A DNA stretch of 64,000 bases from a virus. A program made the translations under genes and the position numbers. Numbering within the stretch: the first letter of the stretch is position 1; each line of letters starts with the position of its first letter. This document shows, piece after piece, positions 49,319 through 57,484 of this stretch. The stretch spans positions 1 through 64,000 of IMG/VR virus record IMGVR_UViG_3300045131_002298; one strand, 5' to 3'. Under the pieces are notes generated by a model. The model saw only the letters and a program-made list of their open reading frames with translations, ran no database searches and was not told the origin of the DNA.

Positions 49319-50599
49319 TTGAAACAACTAGAGCCAACTACCGGATTATTGTTTTCGCTAGCTGTAATTGATAATAAAGGACCTTTATCTTTTTTATCCG
49401 CTTTTAGATTAATGCGCGAGTTTTTCACTAAAGAGGAGCAGCGTGTTCTAGACGTAATGTCGAAGCACGTAGAACTTTATAAAGAAATACCTACTAAGTC
49501 TCTAATAGAAATAGAAACAGGGTATACGCTTCCCGCAATTCCAGTAGAAAGTAATATTCAATTTTGGGCGGATGAAGTAAGAAAAAGATATGCGGTAGAG
49601 AATTCCTTTTCTCTCTGCAAAGAAGCCATGTCTAAAATATCAGATGGAGATATTGATAGTGCCGCTAATATTGCTTCTACTCTTACTAGAATCCTAATAG
49701 AGGGTCAAACAAAAACTAAGGTATATTCTTTAGAAGACACCATTGATAATATTTTGGACATGTCTAGAAAAGCTAGATTAAACATTAGAGAATTTGGAGT
49801 ACCCTTTGGTTTAAGTTTTTTAGATAATAGATCCGGGGGAGCGCAGGGCGGAGATTTAGTGACTCTGGCCGGAAGACCAGGGGCAGCAAAGACTTTTTTA
49901 TTAATGCATATGGCATTGGCAGCGCATGCTCAGGGAAGTTCTATTCTATTTATTCCTACAGAAATGTCTGAAGTTCAATATCATAGAAGAGCAATAGCAT
50001 TAAGGAATAATATTAGCGTAAATAGAATAAAATTTGGGGGGCTCTCTACTCTAATTGGAGAAGAAGTAATAAAATATGATAAGCAACTTTTGTCTGAAAT
50101 GCCTAACAAATTTTATATGACAGATTCTTCCATGAGTTTAGGAATATTGGATGTTAAATCTTCTGCTTATGTATATAAGCCTGACGCAATTTATATCGAC
50201 GGTGCATATTTATTAAAACCTGAGTTCTACGCTAAATCTAGATATGAAATAGTATCTTCTGTAGCTGAGTCATTAAAAACACTAGCTAAGGAATTAAATA
50301 TTCCAATATTTGCAACTTATCAATTAAATAAAAAGACTGAAGATATATATCAAAGTGATGTAGTTAGGCAATTATCTAGTATAGTCATAGAATTATCGGA
50401 CTACGAGGATAATTCAGGGCAAACCTGGGATACAAGCCAGAAAGCTAAATTACTAAATATTACAAAGGGAAGAGACGGAGAAGAAGGTAGCACGATAATA
50501 GTTTTAGACACAGAACATACTAGAATTATTCAGGCTTCAGATACAGAACAGGTACAAAATGCAGATACGGGTCATATAGCTTTAGATCCTATAGAATAG
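49319..50599 (+). CDS. dnaB: Replicative DNA helicase, DnaB-like
   Basis: 426 residues, beginning at TTG (MKQLEPTTGLLFS) with GGGAGAG before it. Walker A is at about 184 (AGRPGAAKTF), followed by a Walker B (AIYIDGAYL). FGVPFGLSFLDNRSGGAQGGDLVTLAG, FIPTEMSE and FATYQLNK are typical of DnaB-family replicative helicases. The Walker A has AAK in place of the usual x-GK, an uncommon change that may alter hydrolysis. It should unwind the fork with the primase encoded just downstream. Confidence 0.85.
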   Translation: MKQLEPTTGLLFSLAVIDNKGPLSFLSAFRLMREFFTKEEQRVLDVMSKHVELYKEIPTKSLIEIETGYTLPAIPVESNIQFWADEVRKRYAVENSFSLCKEAMSKISDGDIDSAANIASTLTRILIEGQTKTKVYSLEDTIDNILDMSRKARLNIREFGVPFGLSFLDNRSGGAQGGDLVTLAGRPGAAKTFLLMHMALAAHAQGSSILFIPTEMSEVQYHRRAIALRNNISVNRIKFGGLSTLIGEEVIKYDKQLLSEMPNKFYMTDSSMSLGILDVKSSAYVYKPDAIYIDGAYLLKPEFYAKSRYEIVSSVAESLKTLAKELNIPIFATYQLNKKTEDIYQSDVVRQLSSIVIELSDYEDNSGQTWDTSQKAKLLNITKGRDGEEGSTIIVLDTEHTRIIQASDTEQVQNADTGHIALDPIE

Positions 50600-50609
50600 C
50601 AGGCTTTAA

Positions 50610-51710
50610 TTGAAAGAGATTAATATTATAAAGCTTTTACGTCTTATGGGATATGATGATACTGCTATGGTTGTCAGGGATGATTGGGTTAATGTACCTT
50701 GTCCTCTGGCATCTCATAAGCATTCATCAGGACAGGATCACCATCCTAGCGCAGGAATTTCTATAAATCCCTCCGGAAATTCTGTGTTTAAATGTTTTTC
50801 TTGTACTCCTACTCCTGTTAAGCTTTTAAGCTTAATTATTCAAAAGTCTATGTATAATGAGTATAAGGATAAAAGACTAGCCGCTCATTATCAAGCGTAT
50901 GAAATATCTGCCCTCAATGAAGATGAGAGGGAAAACGATGCGCTTTTTGAAGAAGATGCAAAAGAGGGGACGTTAAAATTTAATAAATGGGTTGTTCCTA
51001 AAGTATCAGAGCAACAACAGAAGGAAGATATACCTCCTATTTTTCCACTACAATTATTAAAAAAGTTTCCATTATTAGTGGAAAATAATGATAGCGTGGC
51101 AATGAACATGAAGGACTATCTTGTTAATGTTAGGGGTATCTCATTATCAACTATTGCAGAGATGGAAATAAGATATAATAAGCAACGAAATTTAATAATA
51201 TTTCCTCTTACTGATATAAAAGGAAATATTCAAGTATTAAGGGCACGAGTATGTGATGTCAACGCTAAAATTATGTTTACTATTTCCCCAAAACAATTTG
51301 GAAATAAATATGCGCTCCCTACTATAAGGGACAGTGGGGCTTGCTTTGGCCTTAATAGAGTTACTGCAGCCAAGCCTACTATTATAGTAGAATCCGAAAC
51401 AGATTGTCTATTGTTAAAAACATATGGATTCAACAACGTAATTGCCACTACTTCTGCTAGTTTTTCTAAAACGCAGATTTATAGTATACCCTCTCCAAAT
51501 CTCTGGGTGGGTTTCGATAACGATGATGCCGGAAGGAGGGCCACAAAAAAGTTAATAGATATATCTAATGGAAAGTTAGTTCACGTTATAAACTGGGAAA
51601 ATGCAGGAGGAAAGGACCCAGGAGATGCAGATAATCGCTTGGACATAGTCCGAGCAATCAATAAAAAAGTTCTAGTGGATAAGAAAGCGAGACAACGGAA
51701 ATATTTTTAA
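50610..51710 (+). CDS. DNA primase, DnaG-like
   Basis: 366 residues, begun at TTG (MKEINIIKLLRLMGYDDTA). The start is uncertain; an ATG at 50649 (MGYDD) has better sense but a weaker RBS. A CHC2-type zinc site lies at about 31-66 (CPLASHKH … FKCFSC), and TOPRIM at about 250-330 (IIVESETDCLLL … VGFDNDDAGRRATKKLI). It makes primers for the fork. The next promoter and dyad copy 8 lie directly after the stop. Confidence 0.78.
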   Translation: MKEINIIKLLRLMGYDDTAMVVRDDWVNVPCPLASHKHSSGQDHHPSAGISINPSGNSVFKCFSCTPTPVKLLSLIIQKSMYNEYKDKRLAAHYQAYEISALNEDERENDALFEEDAKEGTLKFNKWVVPKVSEQQQKEDIPPIFPLQLLKKFPLLVENNDSVAMNMKDYLVNVRGISLSTIAEMEIRYNKQRNLIIFPLTDIKGNIQVLRARVCDVNAKIMFTISPKQFGNKYALPTIRDSGACFGLNRVTAAKPTIIVESETDCLLLKTYGFNNVIATTSASFSKTQIYSIPSPNLWVGFDNDDAGRRATKKLIDISNGKLVHVINWENAGGKDPGDADNRLDIVRAINKKVLVDKKARQRKYF

Positions 51711-51715
51711 ATTAT

Positions 51716-51731
51716 TTGCAATCAATTGCAA
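51716..51731 (+). repeat. 16-bp dyad, copy 8
   Basis: TTGCAATCAATTGCAA, 5 bp after the primase stop and 7 bp before the TTGACA box at 51739. Confidence 0.85.
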
Positions 51732-51738
51732 AAAAAGC

Positions 51739-51767
51739 TTGACACATAATAAAAAATGTGATAAGCT
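51739..51767 (+). promoter_or_regulatory. Promoter of ssDNA-binding gene
   Basis: TTGACA (51739-51744), 17 bp ending TGTGA, TAAGCT (51762-51767). The dyad adjoins it upstream, as at 34257 and 36586. Confidence 0.68.
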
Positions 51768-51801
51768 ATTATTCAAATACTACTTGAAAGGTAAGCCAAT
51801 T

Positions 51802-52620
51802 ATGTCAAACTGGTACAGCACCGGCCTAGCAGGCCAACAAAAATTCAAAGAAATGGAAGCTCTTAGAGCAATTACAACAAAACAAACAAACATTCGTCGC
51901 TTTAGACTAAAGCCAACTGAGAAGGCTAAAGTTATTTTTCTGGAAAATCCTACAACGTGGCTCTATGAGCATAGTGTTCAGGTAGATGGCAGATGGGAAA
52001 CCTTTACTTGTACTTCTGACACTGAGACTTGTCCTCTTTGTATGATTAATAATAAGCGTAGTCCTATCCTTGTTTCTACGGTTATTGATACTCGTAAAAC
52101 TATTAGCCAGAAAACTGGTAAAGAATATCAGTTTCAGAAAGTTTTGCTAGTTTTGAAGGGTAAAGGTATTAGGGCGGTTATGCGTCAATTCTTAGAGGGT
52201 AATAAAGTAGATCTCACACACTACTCTATGGAGATTGAACGTGATACTGATAAACAGTCTGTAGCTTGTGGGGAATATTTCTCCTTGGGTAAAAAAGTTA
52301 CTATATCGGCCCTTGAAGCTATAGCCAAAAAGATCGAAGCCGATCCTAAGGAATTTCTTAAACCTATTGATTACTTTACAGTATTGGCACCTAAGTCTGA
52401 TAAAGAACTTAGAGTTATTGCCGGTATAGGCGATCCAATGGGAGCGGACGAGTCCACAGAGCTTGAGGATGAGTTTGGTTTGGGACTTGAAGAAAAAGCC
52501 CCCGTATCTGAAACTACAGAGGACTTCTTTGAAGATACTGATGAAACTATGGATGATGAAGAAGTCTCGTCAGAATCGACTACAGACCCCAAAAAAGACG
52601 ATCTCAATGATCTGCTTTAA
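51802..52620 (+). CDS. Single-stranded DNA-binding protein
   Basis: 272 residues from ATG 51802 (MSNWYSTGLAGQQKF). A longer frame begins in the promoter and is rejected. It has a central zinc-like site (CTSDTETCPLCMINN) and a beta-rich middle. The C-terminal tail is strongly acidic, ending DDLNDLL, as in T4 gp32-like proteins, where the acidic tail binds replication partners. It has its own promoter, fitting the high amounts such proteins need. Confidence 0.75.
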   Translation: MSNWYSTGLAGQQKFKEMEALRAITTKQTNIRRFRLKPTEKAKVIFLENPTTWLYEHSVQVDGRWETFTCTSDTETCPLCMINNKRSPILVSTVIDTRKTISQKTGKEYQFQKVLLVLKGKGIRAVMRQFLEGNKVDLTHYSMEIERDTDKQSVACGEYFSLGKKVTISALEAIAKKIEADPKEFLKPIDYFTVLAPKSDKELRVIAGIGDPMGADESTELEDEFGLGLEEKAPVSETTEDFFEDTDETMDDEEVSSESTTDPKKDDLNDLL

Positions 52621-52647
52621 TTAGCAGATTGTAGTTAGGGCTTTCTT

Positions 52648-54009
52648 ATGTTTAAAAAAGTGATCTTATCAGAGTATTTATATATACCTAAGTCAGAGAT
52701 AAATGTATCTGACTATAAACAGAGATATACGATTACAGGTAAATATAAGAATAGCCCTACTATCCCTTATTATAAAGAGACATCTGACTATATAGGAATC
52801 CCGCGCCATGCTTTGCGTTTAAGCAAGGAAATGGCCGAAACCATTATAGATAATAGAACTATAGGTAGTAAAGTAGACTTTAGATTTAAAGGAAATTTAT
52901 GGGATTATCAAACTAAAGCTATAAATGAATTTACCGCGCTGTTGGATAAAGGAGCTACCGGATTTTTTTTAGAAGCAGCCCCGGGGTCAGGTAAAACAGT
53001 AATGGGCTTAAAAATGCTTTCATTGCTTCATACTAATGCTTTAATAGTAGTTCCTAAAAGCGATCTTGTAAAGCAGTGGAAAGATAGAATTTTACAATTT
53101 ACAGATTTGAAAGAAGAAGATATTGGAATAGTAGAAGGTGGTAAAGCTGAGTATGAGAATAAAAAAGTAGTAATTGGACTAATTCATTCCATAGTAATTC
53201 CTAGAATAGCTACTAGTGAATTCAAAAATAGTTTTGGAGTTATATTCTTTGATGAATGCGATAGTTCACTTCCCCCTAAAACTTTTTCTTCTGCTTCTGG
53301 TATGTTTCCGGCTAAGTGGAGAATAGGCGTAACTGCTTCTGCCACGCGCATGGATGGACTACATGTTATATTCGAAGAAAGTTTAGCCCAATTTCGCATT
53401 AAATGTAAGAACACTAAAACTATGGCACCTATGGTTGTGCTTCACAGATTCTACGGATCCTCAGGTCTTATCCCTTCTTACTTAAAAGACATTCAACGTA
53501 GAGGAGTATTAATATCTAATCTTGCTAAAAATGCGGTAAGAAATGATCTTATTGCCAGTTATGCCTCTAAAAGCTTTAGTTCTGGTAGAGTGACTCTTAT
53601 AATGTCAGACCGTAAAGAACAATTACAAAATATTAAAGAACTTTTAGTAAAGGTATATAATATAAGTCCAAAAAGAATTGGATACTTTGTGCGCTCTTTA
53701 AATGGTAAAATGTTAAAACAGGAAGAAAAGGATAAGTCTGCAGAAGAATCATCAATAATATTAGCTAGTTATGGTATGATGAGTCGTGGTACGGATATAC
53801 CTAGAATGGATACTTTAATACTTGCTACTATTAGAACCGATATGAGACAGACATTAGGTAGGATAGAAAGATACCTAGTAGGTAAAAAAACCCCAGTAGT
53901 AATAGACGTTATTGATATGTTTTACAAGGAAACTAAAAATAGTGCACAGTCCAGAATAAAGTTTTATCAAGAACGTGGATTACAAATAAAGGAAGTTCGT
54001 AATAAATGA
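52648..54009 (+). CDS. SF2 helicase, UvsW-like
   Basis: 453 residues (MFKKVILSEYLYIPKSE). Motif I is AAPGSGKT (about 112) and motif II DECD (about 202). KWRIGVTASATRMD is motif III-like, and RMDTLILATIRTDMRQTLGRIERY has motif VI. These place it in SF2 helicases like T4 UvsW, which handles D-loops and forks during recombination-dependent replication. It overlaps the next gene by 4 bp. Confidence 0.78.
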   Translation: MFKKVILSEYLYIPKSEINVSDYKQRYTITGKYKNSPTIPYYKETSDYIGIPRHALRLSKEMAETIIDNRTIGSKVDFRFKGNLWDYQTKAINEFTALLDKGATGFFLEAAPGSGKTVMGLKMLSLLHTNALIVVPKSDLVKQWKDRILQFTDLKEEDIGIVEGGKAEYENKKVVIGLIHSIVIPRIATSEFKNSFGVIFFDECDSSLPPKTFSSASGMFPAKWRIGVTASATRMDGLHVIFEESLAQFRIKCKNTKTMAPMVVLHRFYGSSGLIPSYLKDIQRRGVLISNLAKNAVRNDLIASYASKSFSSGRVTLIMSDRKEQLQNIKELLVKVYNISPKRIGYFVRSLNGKMLKQEEKDKSAEESSIILASYGMMSRGTDIPRMDTLILATIRTDMRQTLGRIERYLVGKKTPVVIDVIDMFYKETKNSAQSRIKFYQERGLQIKEVRNK

Positions 54010-54398
54010 AAAAAGCAAAGCCAGCAATTAAAAAAATTGACAAAGAAGTCGCTGCACCAGAAGAAAAGGTAGTAGCTATAGACCAAATCCCCCCTGCCTC
54101 CGAAAGTATTTCTGAAGAAGGATACTTGGAAGTAACTCAAACTGTGGTAGGTAAACAAACACAAGAACCTAAAATAATTAAGATAAGGCCCTTTGTAACA
54201 ACCCCCGCCAGGGTTACAGTTCATGCTAAGAGACATATACCATTAGGACCAAATGAAGGTAACATTACTGTAGCAATAGACCTCAGCATACCATGTTATA
54301 CTGAGGAAATAGGAAGCGTTTATAAGCAAACTAGCGATCTTGTTGATAAAATAATGGAAAGAAAATTAACACATATGGGATTGGTGAATAATGGCTGA
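54006..54398 (+). CDS. Unknown protein, 130 aa
   Basis: 130 residues (MKKAKPAIKKIDKEVAAPEEK). The first 60 are basic and Pro/Glu-rich, the second half a small beta-helical fold (TVAIDLSIPCYTEEIGSVYK). The gene overlaps both neighbours (ATGA and 8 bp), so it is probably made with UvsX-like and UvsW-like proteins. No family recognised. Confidence 0.6.
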   Translation: MKKAKPAIKKIDKEVAAPEEKVVAIDQIPPASESISEEGYLEVTQTVVGKQTQEPKIIKIRPFVTTPARVTVHAKRHIPLGPNEGNITVAIDLSIPCYTEEIGSVYKQTSDLVDKIMERKLTHMGLVNNG

Positions 54399-55584
54399 GC
54401 TAAAAGATCTAGCTAAAGTAGCTAACCTCGGAAGCATATCGCAAAAGCTCAACGAAAGGTATGGGGACAGGTCCTGTATACAAGGAACCGAAGCTTTAGA
54501 CGATGCCCAGAGACTACCTACGGGCATTTTTACATTTGATTATGCTACGGGAGGCGGGTTTCCTATACATCAGTACTCTCTAGTTAAAGGCCCGGAACAC
54601 GGGGGCAAGACTTCTTTACTTATGTCTGCTATGGCAAAAGTAGCAAAAATATGCTGGAGATGTTTTAAGCCCTTAAGTCAATGTGAGTGTTCTCTTCCAT
54701 CAATAAGGATGAAATCTGTATGGTGTGATGTAGAAGGCACCTTCAATAAGTTTTGGGCACAGAGTATTGGGTGTAATCCTGAAGATTACTATTTAAATGT
54801 GAGTGATGCCGGTAACCAGTATGGAGACATCATAGATTATTCATTAAGAGCAGATGATTGTGGTTTAGTCATATTAGATTCAGTAGCAGCTCTATTTCCG
54901 TCTGATATGATGGACTCTTCTCTTGATGACAAAGTTATAGGGAACCAAGCAAAACTTGTAACCAACCTAATTAATAAGGTTAATAGTAGGCTAAGTAAAG
55001 AATACAAAAGAGGCCACCCTTGTTTAGTGCTTCTTACTAATCAACTCCGTGCTAATATAGGAGTGTTCTATGGTCCGTCTACAACACAGCCAGGGGGCTA
55101 CGCTATACGCTTTTTTTCTGCTCTTACTATCCATATCTCAAAAAAAGCACTCCAGGATAAAGAGAAGTATTACGATAAAGAAAAAGATCTGCATATGGCG
55201 CAGAAGCATTCCTTTTATATTGAAAAATTTAAATCCTTAAAACTCTCTGAATCAGGAGAATTTATAAGAGTAACCGCAGATATCCCTGAGTTAGAGTTTT
55301 CTAGGGGGGATATTATAGATCATAAGCTAGTTATAACAGAACTTCTTAATCATGGTTTAATGACAAAGGGCACTACTAAATATACAATGGGTAAAAGTAG
55401 TGGATCTCAGAAAGACTTTGTTGAAATGTGGAAGAAAAACAAGGATTTATATTTTGAAACACAAATACAGCTGATAAACCATATAAAAGATAAAATTATT
55501 AAAAAAGAAGGTGCGATTAAATCCGTGCCTAAAGAGGTAAAGGCGTGCCCAGAAGACTCTGCGCCAGTTGCAAAAAAACAATAG
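54391..55584 (+). CDS. RecA/UvsX-like recombinase with zinc insertion
   Basis: 397 residues (MAELKDLAKVANLGSIS). Walker A GPEHGGKTS at about 68; a CWRCFKPLSQCEC insertion at about 88-101 that may bind zinc; Walker B-type LVILDSVAAL near 160; LLTNQLRAN; and YAIRFFSALTIHISKK. It should form filaments for strand exchange, with the UvsW-like and nuclease partners next to it. The cysteine-rich insertion is unusual. It overlaps the next gene by 40 bp. Confidence 0.85.
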   Translation: MAELKDLAKVANLGSISQKLNERYGDRSCIQGTEALDDAQRLPTGIFTFDYATGGGFPIHQYSLVKGPEHGGKTSLLMSAMAKVAKICWRCFKPLSQCECSLPSIRMKSVWCDVEGTFNKFWAQSIGCNPEDYYLNVSDAGNQYGDIIDYSLRADDCGLVILDSVAALFPSDMMDSSLDDKVIGNQAKLVTNLINKVNSRLSKEYKRGHPCLVLLTNQLRANIGVFYGPSTTQPGGYAIRFFSALTIHISKKALQDKEKYYDKEKDLHMAQKHSFYIEKFKSLKLSESGEFIRVTADIPELEFSRGDIIDHKLVITELLNHGLMTKGTTKYTMGKSSGSQKDFVEMWKKNKDLYFETQIQLINHIKDKIIKKEGAIKSVPKEVKACPEDSAPVAKKQ

Positions 55585-56063
55585 TAGTAGCACAGAAAGA
55601 TTGGAAATACCAGCATAGTGGTCTAGATTTTTTCTGTAGTAAAAAATGTTTAGTAAATAAAATAAAAAGTTGCTATAAAGATGAGGGCGTTATAAATCCT
55701 GACTGGAGATATGACGTCCCTGAAATATCTGATGTAAATTGTTCTGCCTGTATGTTTTATTCAAACAAACTTGATAAATATTTTAGGTCTGAGTTTGAGG
55801 GAAGAGTGGCGGAATATTTGCAATCAATTGCAATTGATTTTTTATATGAACCTTATTGTTTTTCCATAGGCAAGTACACCTATACGCCTGATTTTTATAT
55901 TCCTCCCCCTTATGACTGTTTTTTAGAGGTCAAGGGGGAGTTTGCTATTAGAGGTAAAACTAAATTGACAGAATTTAAATTAGCATATCCTGACGTAAAT
56001 TTTATATTTATACCGTGGACGATGCGAAGTGAGTTTGAATACAGTGACCCTCACTTCGAATGA
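55545..56063 (+). CDS. PD-(D/E)XK nuclease with zinc ribbon, T7 endonuclease I-like topology
   Basis: 172 residues, started at GTG (MPRRLCASCKK) with GAGGTAAAGG before it. Zinc-binding cysteines lie at 6/9 and 31/35 (CASC, FCSKKC). The nuclease core is at about 85-140: SEFEGRVAEYLQS, then YTPDFYIPPPYDCFLEVKGEF, giving D-ExK. This fits endonuclease-I/VSR-type enzymes that cut branched or mismatched DNA. The ninth dyad copy is read in frame as LQSIA. Confidence 0.68.
   Translation: MPRRLCASCKKTIVVAQKDWKYQHSGLDFFCSKKCLVNKIKSCYKDEGVINPDWRYDVPEISDVNCSACMFYSNKLDKYFRSEFEGRVAEYLQSIAIDFLYEPYCFSIGKYTYTPDFYIPPPYDCFLEVKGEFAIRGKTKLTEFKLAYPDVNFIFIPWTMRSEFEYSDPHFE
55818..55833 (+). repeat. 16-bp dyad, copy 9 (inside nuclease gene)
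   Basis: TTGCAATCAATTGCAA, in frame as LQSIA; the following bases add a further ATTGATT. Confidence 0.85.
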
Positions 56064-56901
56064 AAAATCAGGGGATCCCGAGCTAATAACACGAGATTTT
56101 GTATCAGTAAAAAGTAAGTTACATACTAAGATACTACCTAGATATCCTCGCGCTTCTTCTCTATACAAAGATTGTATGAGGCAGCTTGTTTTAATTAATA
56201 AATGTAAAATAGAAGAAAAGGAATATGTAAAATTTTCTAACACAGTAGTCTTTGATATAGGAAATTCCGTACATTTTTGGGCCCAAAATACTAAATCTTT
56301 TATATCTGATGATTTAAGAAGTGGTTTCTGGAGGTGTAGAGCATGCGATTATATGACACCTTTTACAAAGAAAGTTAAAGAAAAGTGTCCAGTGTGCGGC
56401 GCAAATCCTAAAGCCTTTGAGTATACCGAGTATTCATTAAAAATGGAAAAGCCATTATTTGTTACGGGCCATCCCGATATGTTCGTAGAAAAGCCAGAAA
56501 ACAACTTTAGAGTGTTAGAATTAAAAACAATAGATACGGTTGGGTTCGATAAATTAAAGGCTCCTCTTATTGAACACCTCTGGCAAATACAGACATATAT
56601 GTGGGGGATAGGAAAAGATCGTTTAGCTAAACATATTTCTTTTGATCCTAAATATGGGTATATAATGTATATTTCTAAGGGATTCAAAATGAAAACCTCT
56701 CCAGTTAAAACCTTTCTAGTAAAACATGACAAAGTTATACTTAGAGATATTTTCAACAAGTTAACGGAGTTTAAAAAGGGATACACAGAGAACATACTCC
56801 CCCCTAGATTAACGTCCTGTTATGATTCTGGTTACTCCACATATCTTGCAAAAAATTGTCCAGTACTAAATTTTTGTAAGATGCAGAAAGAAAAAGCTTG
56901 A
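56029..56901 (+). CDS. PD-(D/E)XK exonuclease, Cas4/RecB-like
   Basis: 290 residues, started at GTG (MSLNTVTLTSNEKS). A zinc site (CRACDY … CPVCG) is at about 103-126. The nuclease core GHPDMFV (about 146) with FRVLELKTID (about 163) and EHLWQIQTYMW is the typical D…ExK plus Q-x-x-x-Y motif of RecB/Cas4-type exonucleases. A CNNNFC-type ending (CPVLNFCKMQ) completes it. It overlaps the previous gene and ends inside the next promoter's -35 box. Confidence 0.72.
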   Translation: MSLNTVTLTSNEKSGDPELITRDFVSVKSKLHTKILPRYPRASSLYKDCMRQLVLINKCKIEEKEYVKFSNTVVFDIGNSVHFWAQNTKSFISDDLRSGFWRCRACDYMTPFTKKVKEKCPVCGANPKAFEYTEYSLKMEKPLFVTGHPDMFVEKPENNFRVLELKTIDTVGFDKLKAPLIEHLWQIQTYMWGIGKDRLAKHISFDPKYGYIMYISKGFKMKTSPVKTFLVKHDKVILRDIFNKLTEFKKGYTENILPPRLTSCYDSGYSTYLAKNCPVLNFCKMQKEKA

Positions 56902-56926
56902 CAAGCTTTTAAATTTGTGGTATAGA
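56898..56926 (+). promoter_or_regulatory. Promoter of RuvC-like gene
   Basis: TTGACA (56898-56903), 17 bp ending TTTGTGG, TATAGA (56921-56926). ATG is 6 bases later. The TGA stop of the previous gene is part of TTGACA. Confidence 0.85.
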
Positions 56927-56932
56927 TAGAAA

Positions 56933-57484
56933 ATGATAACAGAAGACACGCAACTAATAATAGGTTTGGACCTTTCGCTTACTTCTACTGGAGTTAGCGT
57001 ATATTCTATTTCAGAGGATACTATAGTCACTGAGAGTATAAAAACTTCTAATAAGAATTCCTATATGCAGAGATATAGAATTATACTTGATAGAATAACT
57101 GAGATAGATCATTTTATAGTCCCGGGCGCAATCTACTTTATAGAGGGATATTCATTTGGTTCCTTCGGAAAGTCCAGTTCAATGTCTAATTTAATAGAAT
57201 TAGGAGGAATAATCAAATATGATCTAACTAACAGGGAAAGGTTTTATATTGATGTTCCTCCTACTGTATTAAAAAAGTTTGTTACAGGAAAGGGCAATGC
57301 TAAAAAGGAGGACATTAAATTAGCTCTTTATAAAAAATATCATAAGGAATTTAAGAATTCTGATGAGGCTGACGCTTATGCCCTAACCATGTTTGGGCTT
57401 AAGTATTTAGCTTTAGCCTCTAACTTTAATAATAACACCACTGCGGCGGAAAAAGAATGTATCCTAAAGGTAAGAGGCATGTAA
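56933..57484 (+). CDS. RuvC-like Holliday junction resolvase
   Basis: 183 residues (MITEDTQLIIGLDLSLTSTG), starting at the predicted transcription start with no SD. Catalytic acids: D13 (GLDLSLTSTG), E71 (FIEGYSFG) and the DEADAYAL block near 144, as in RuvC family enzymes. It should resolve four-way junctions made by the UvsX-like recombinase. Its TAA overlaps the next ATG (TAATG). Confidence 0.78.
   Translation: MITEDTQLIIGLDLSLTSTGVSVYSISEDTIVTESIKTSNKNSYMQRYRIILDRITEIDHFIVPGAIYFIEGYSFGSFGKSSSMSNLIELGGIIKYDLTNRERFYIDVPPTVLKKFVTGKGNAKKEDIKLALYKKYHKEFKNSDEADAYALTMFGLKYLALASNFNNNTTAAEKECILKVRGM

Noticed and set aside
51739-51801. Longer N-terminus of the ssDNA-binding protein
   Set aside because: The extra residues are encoded by the promoter; the ATG at 51802 starts the typical protein.
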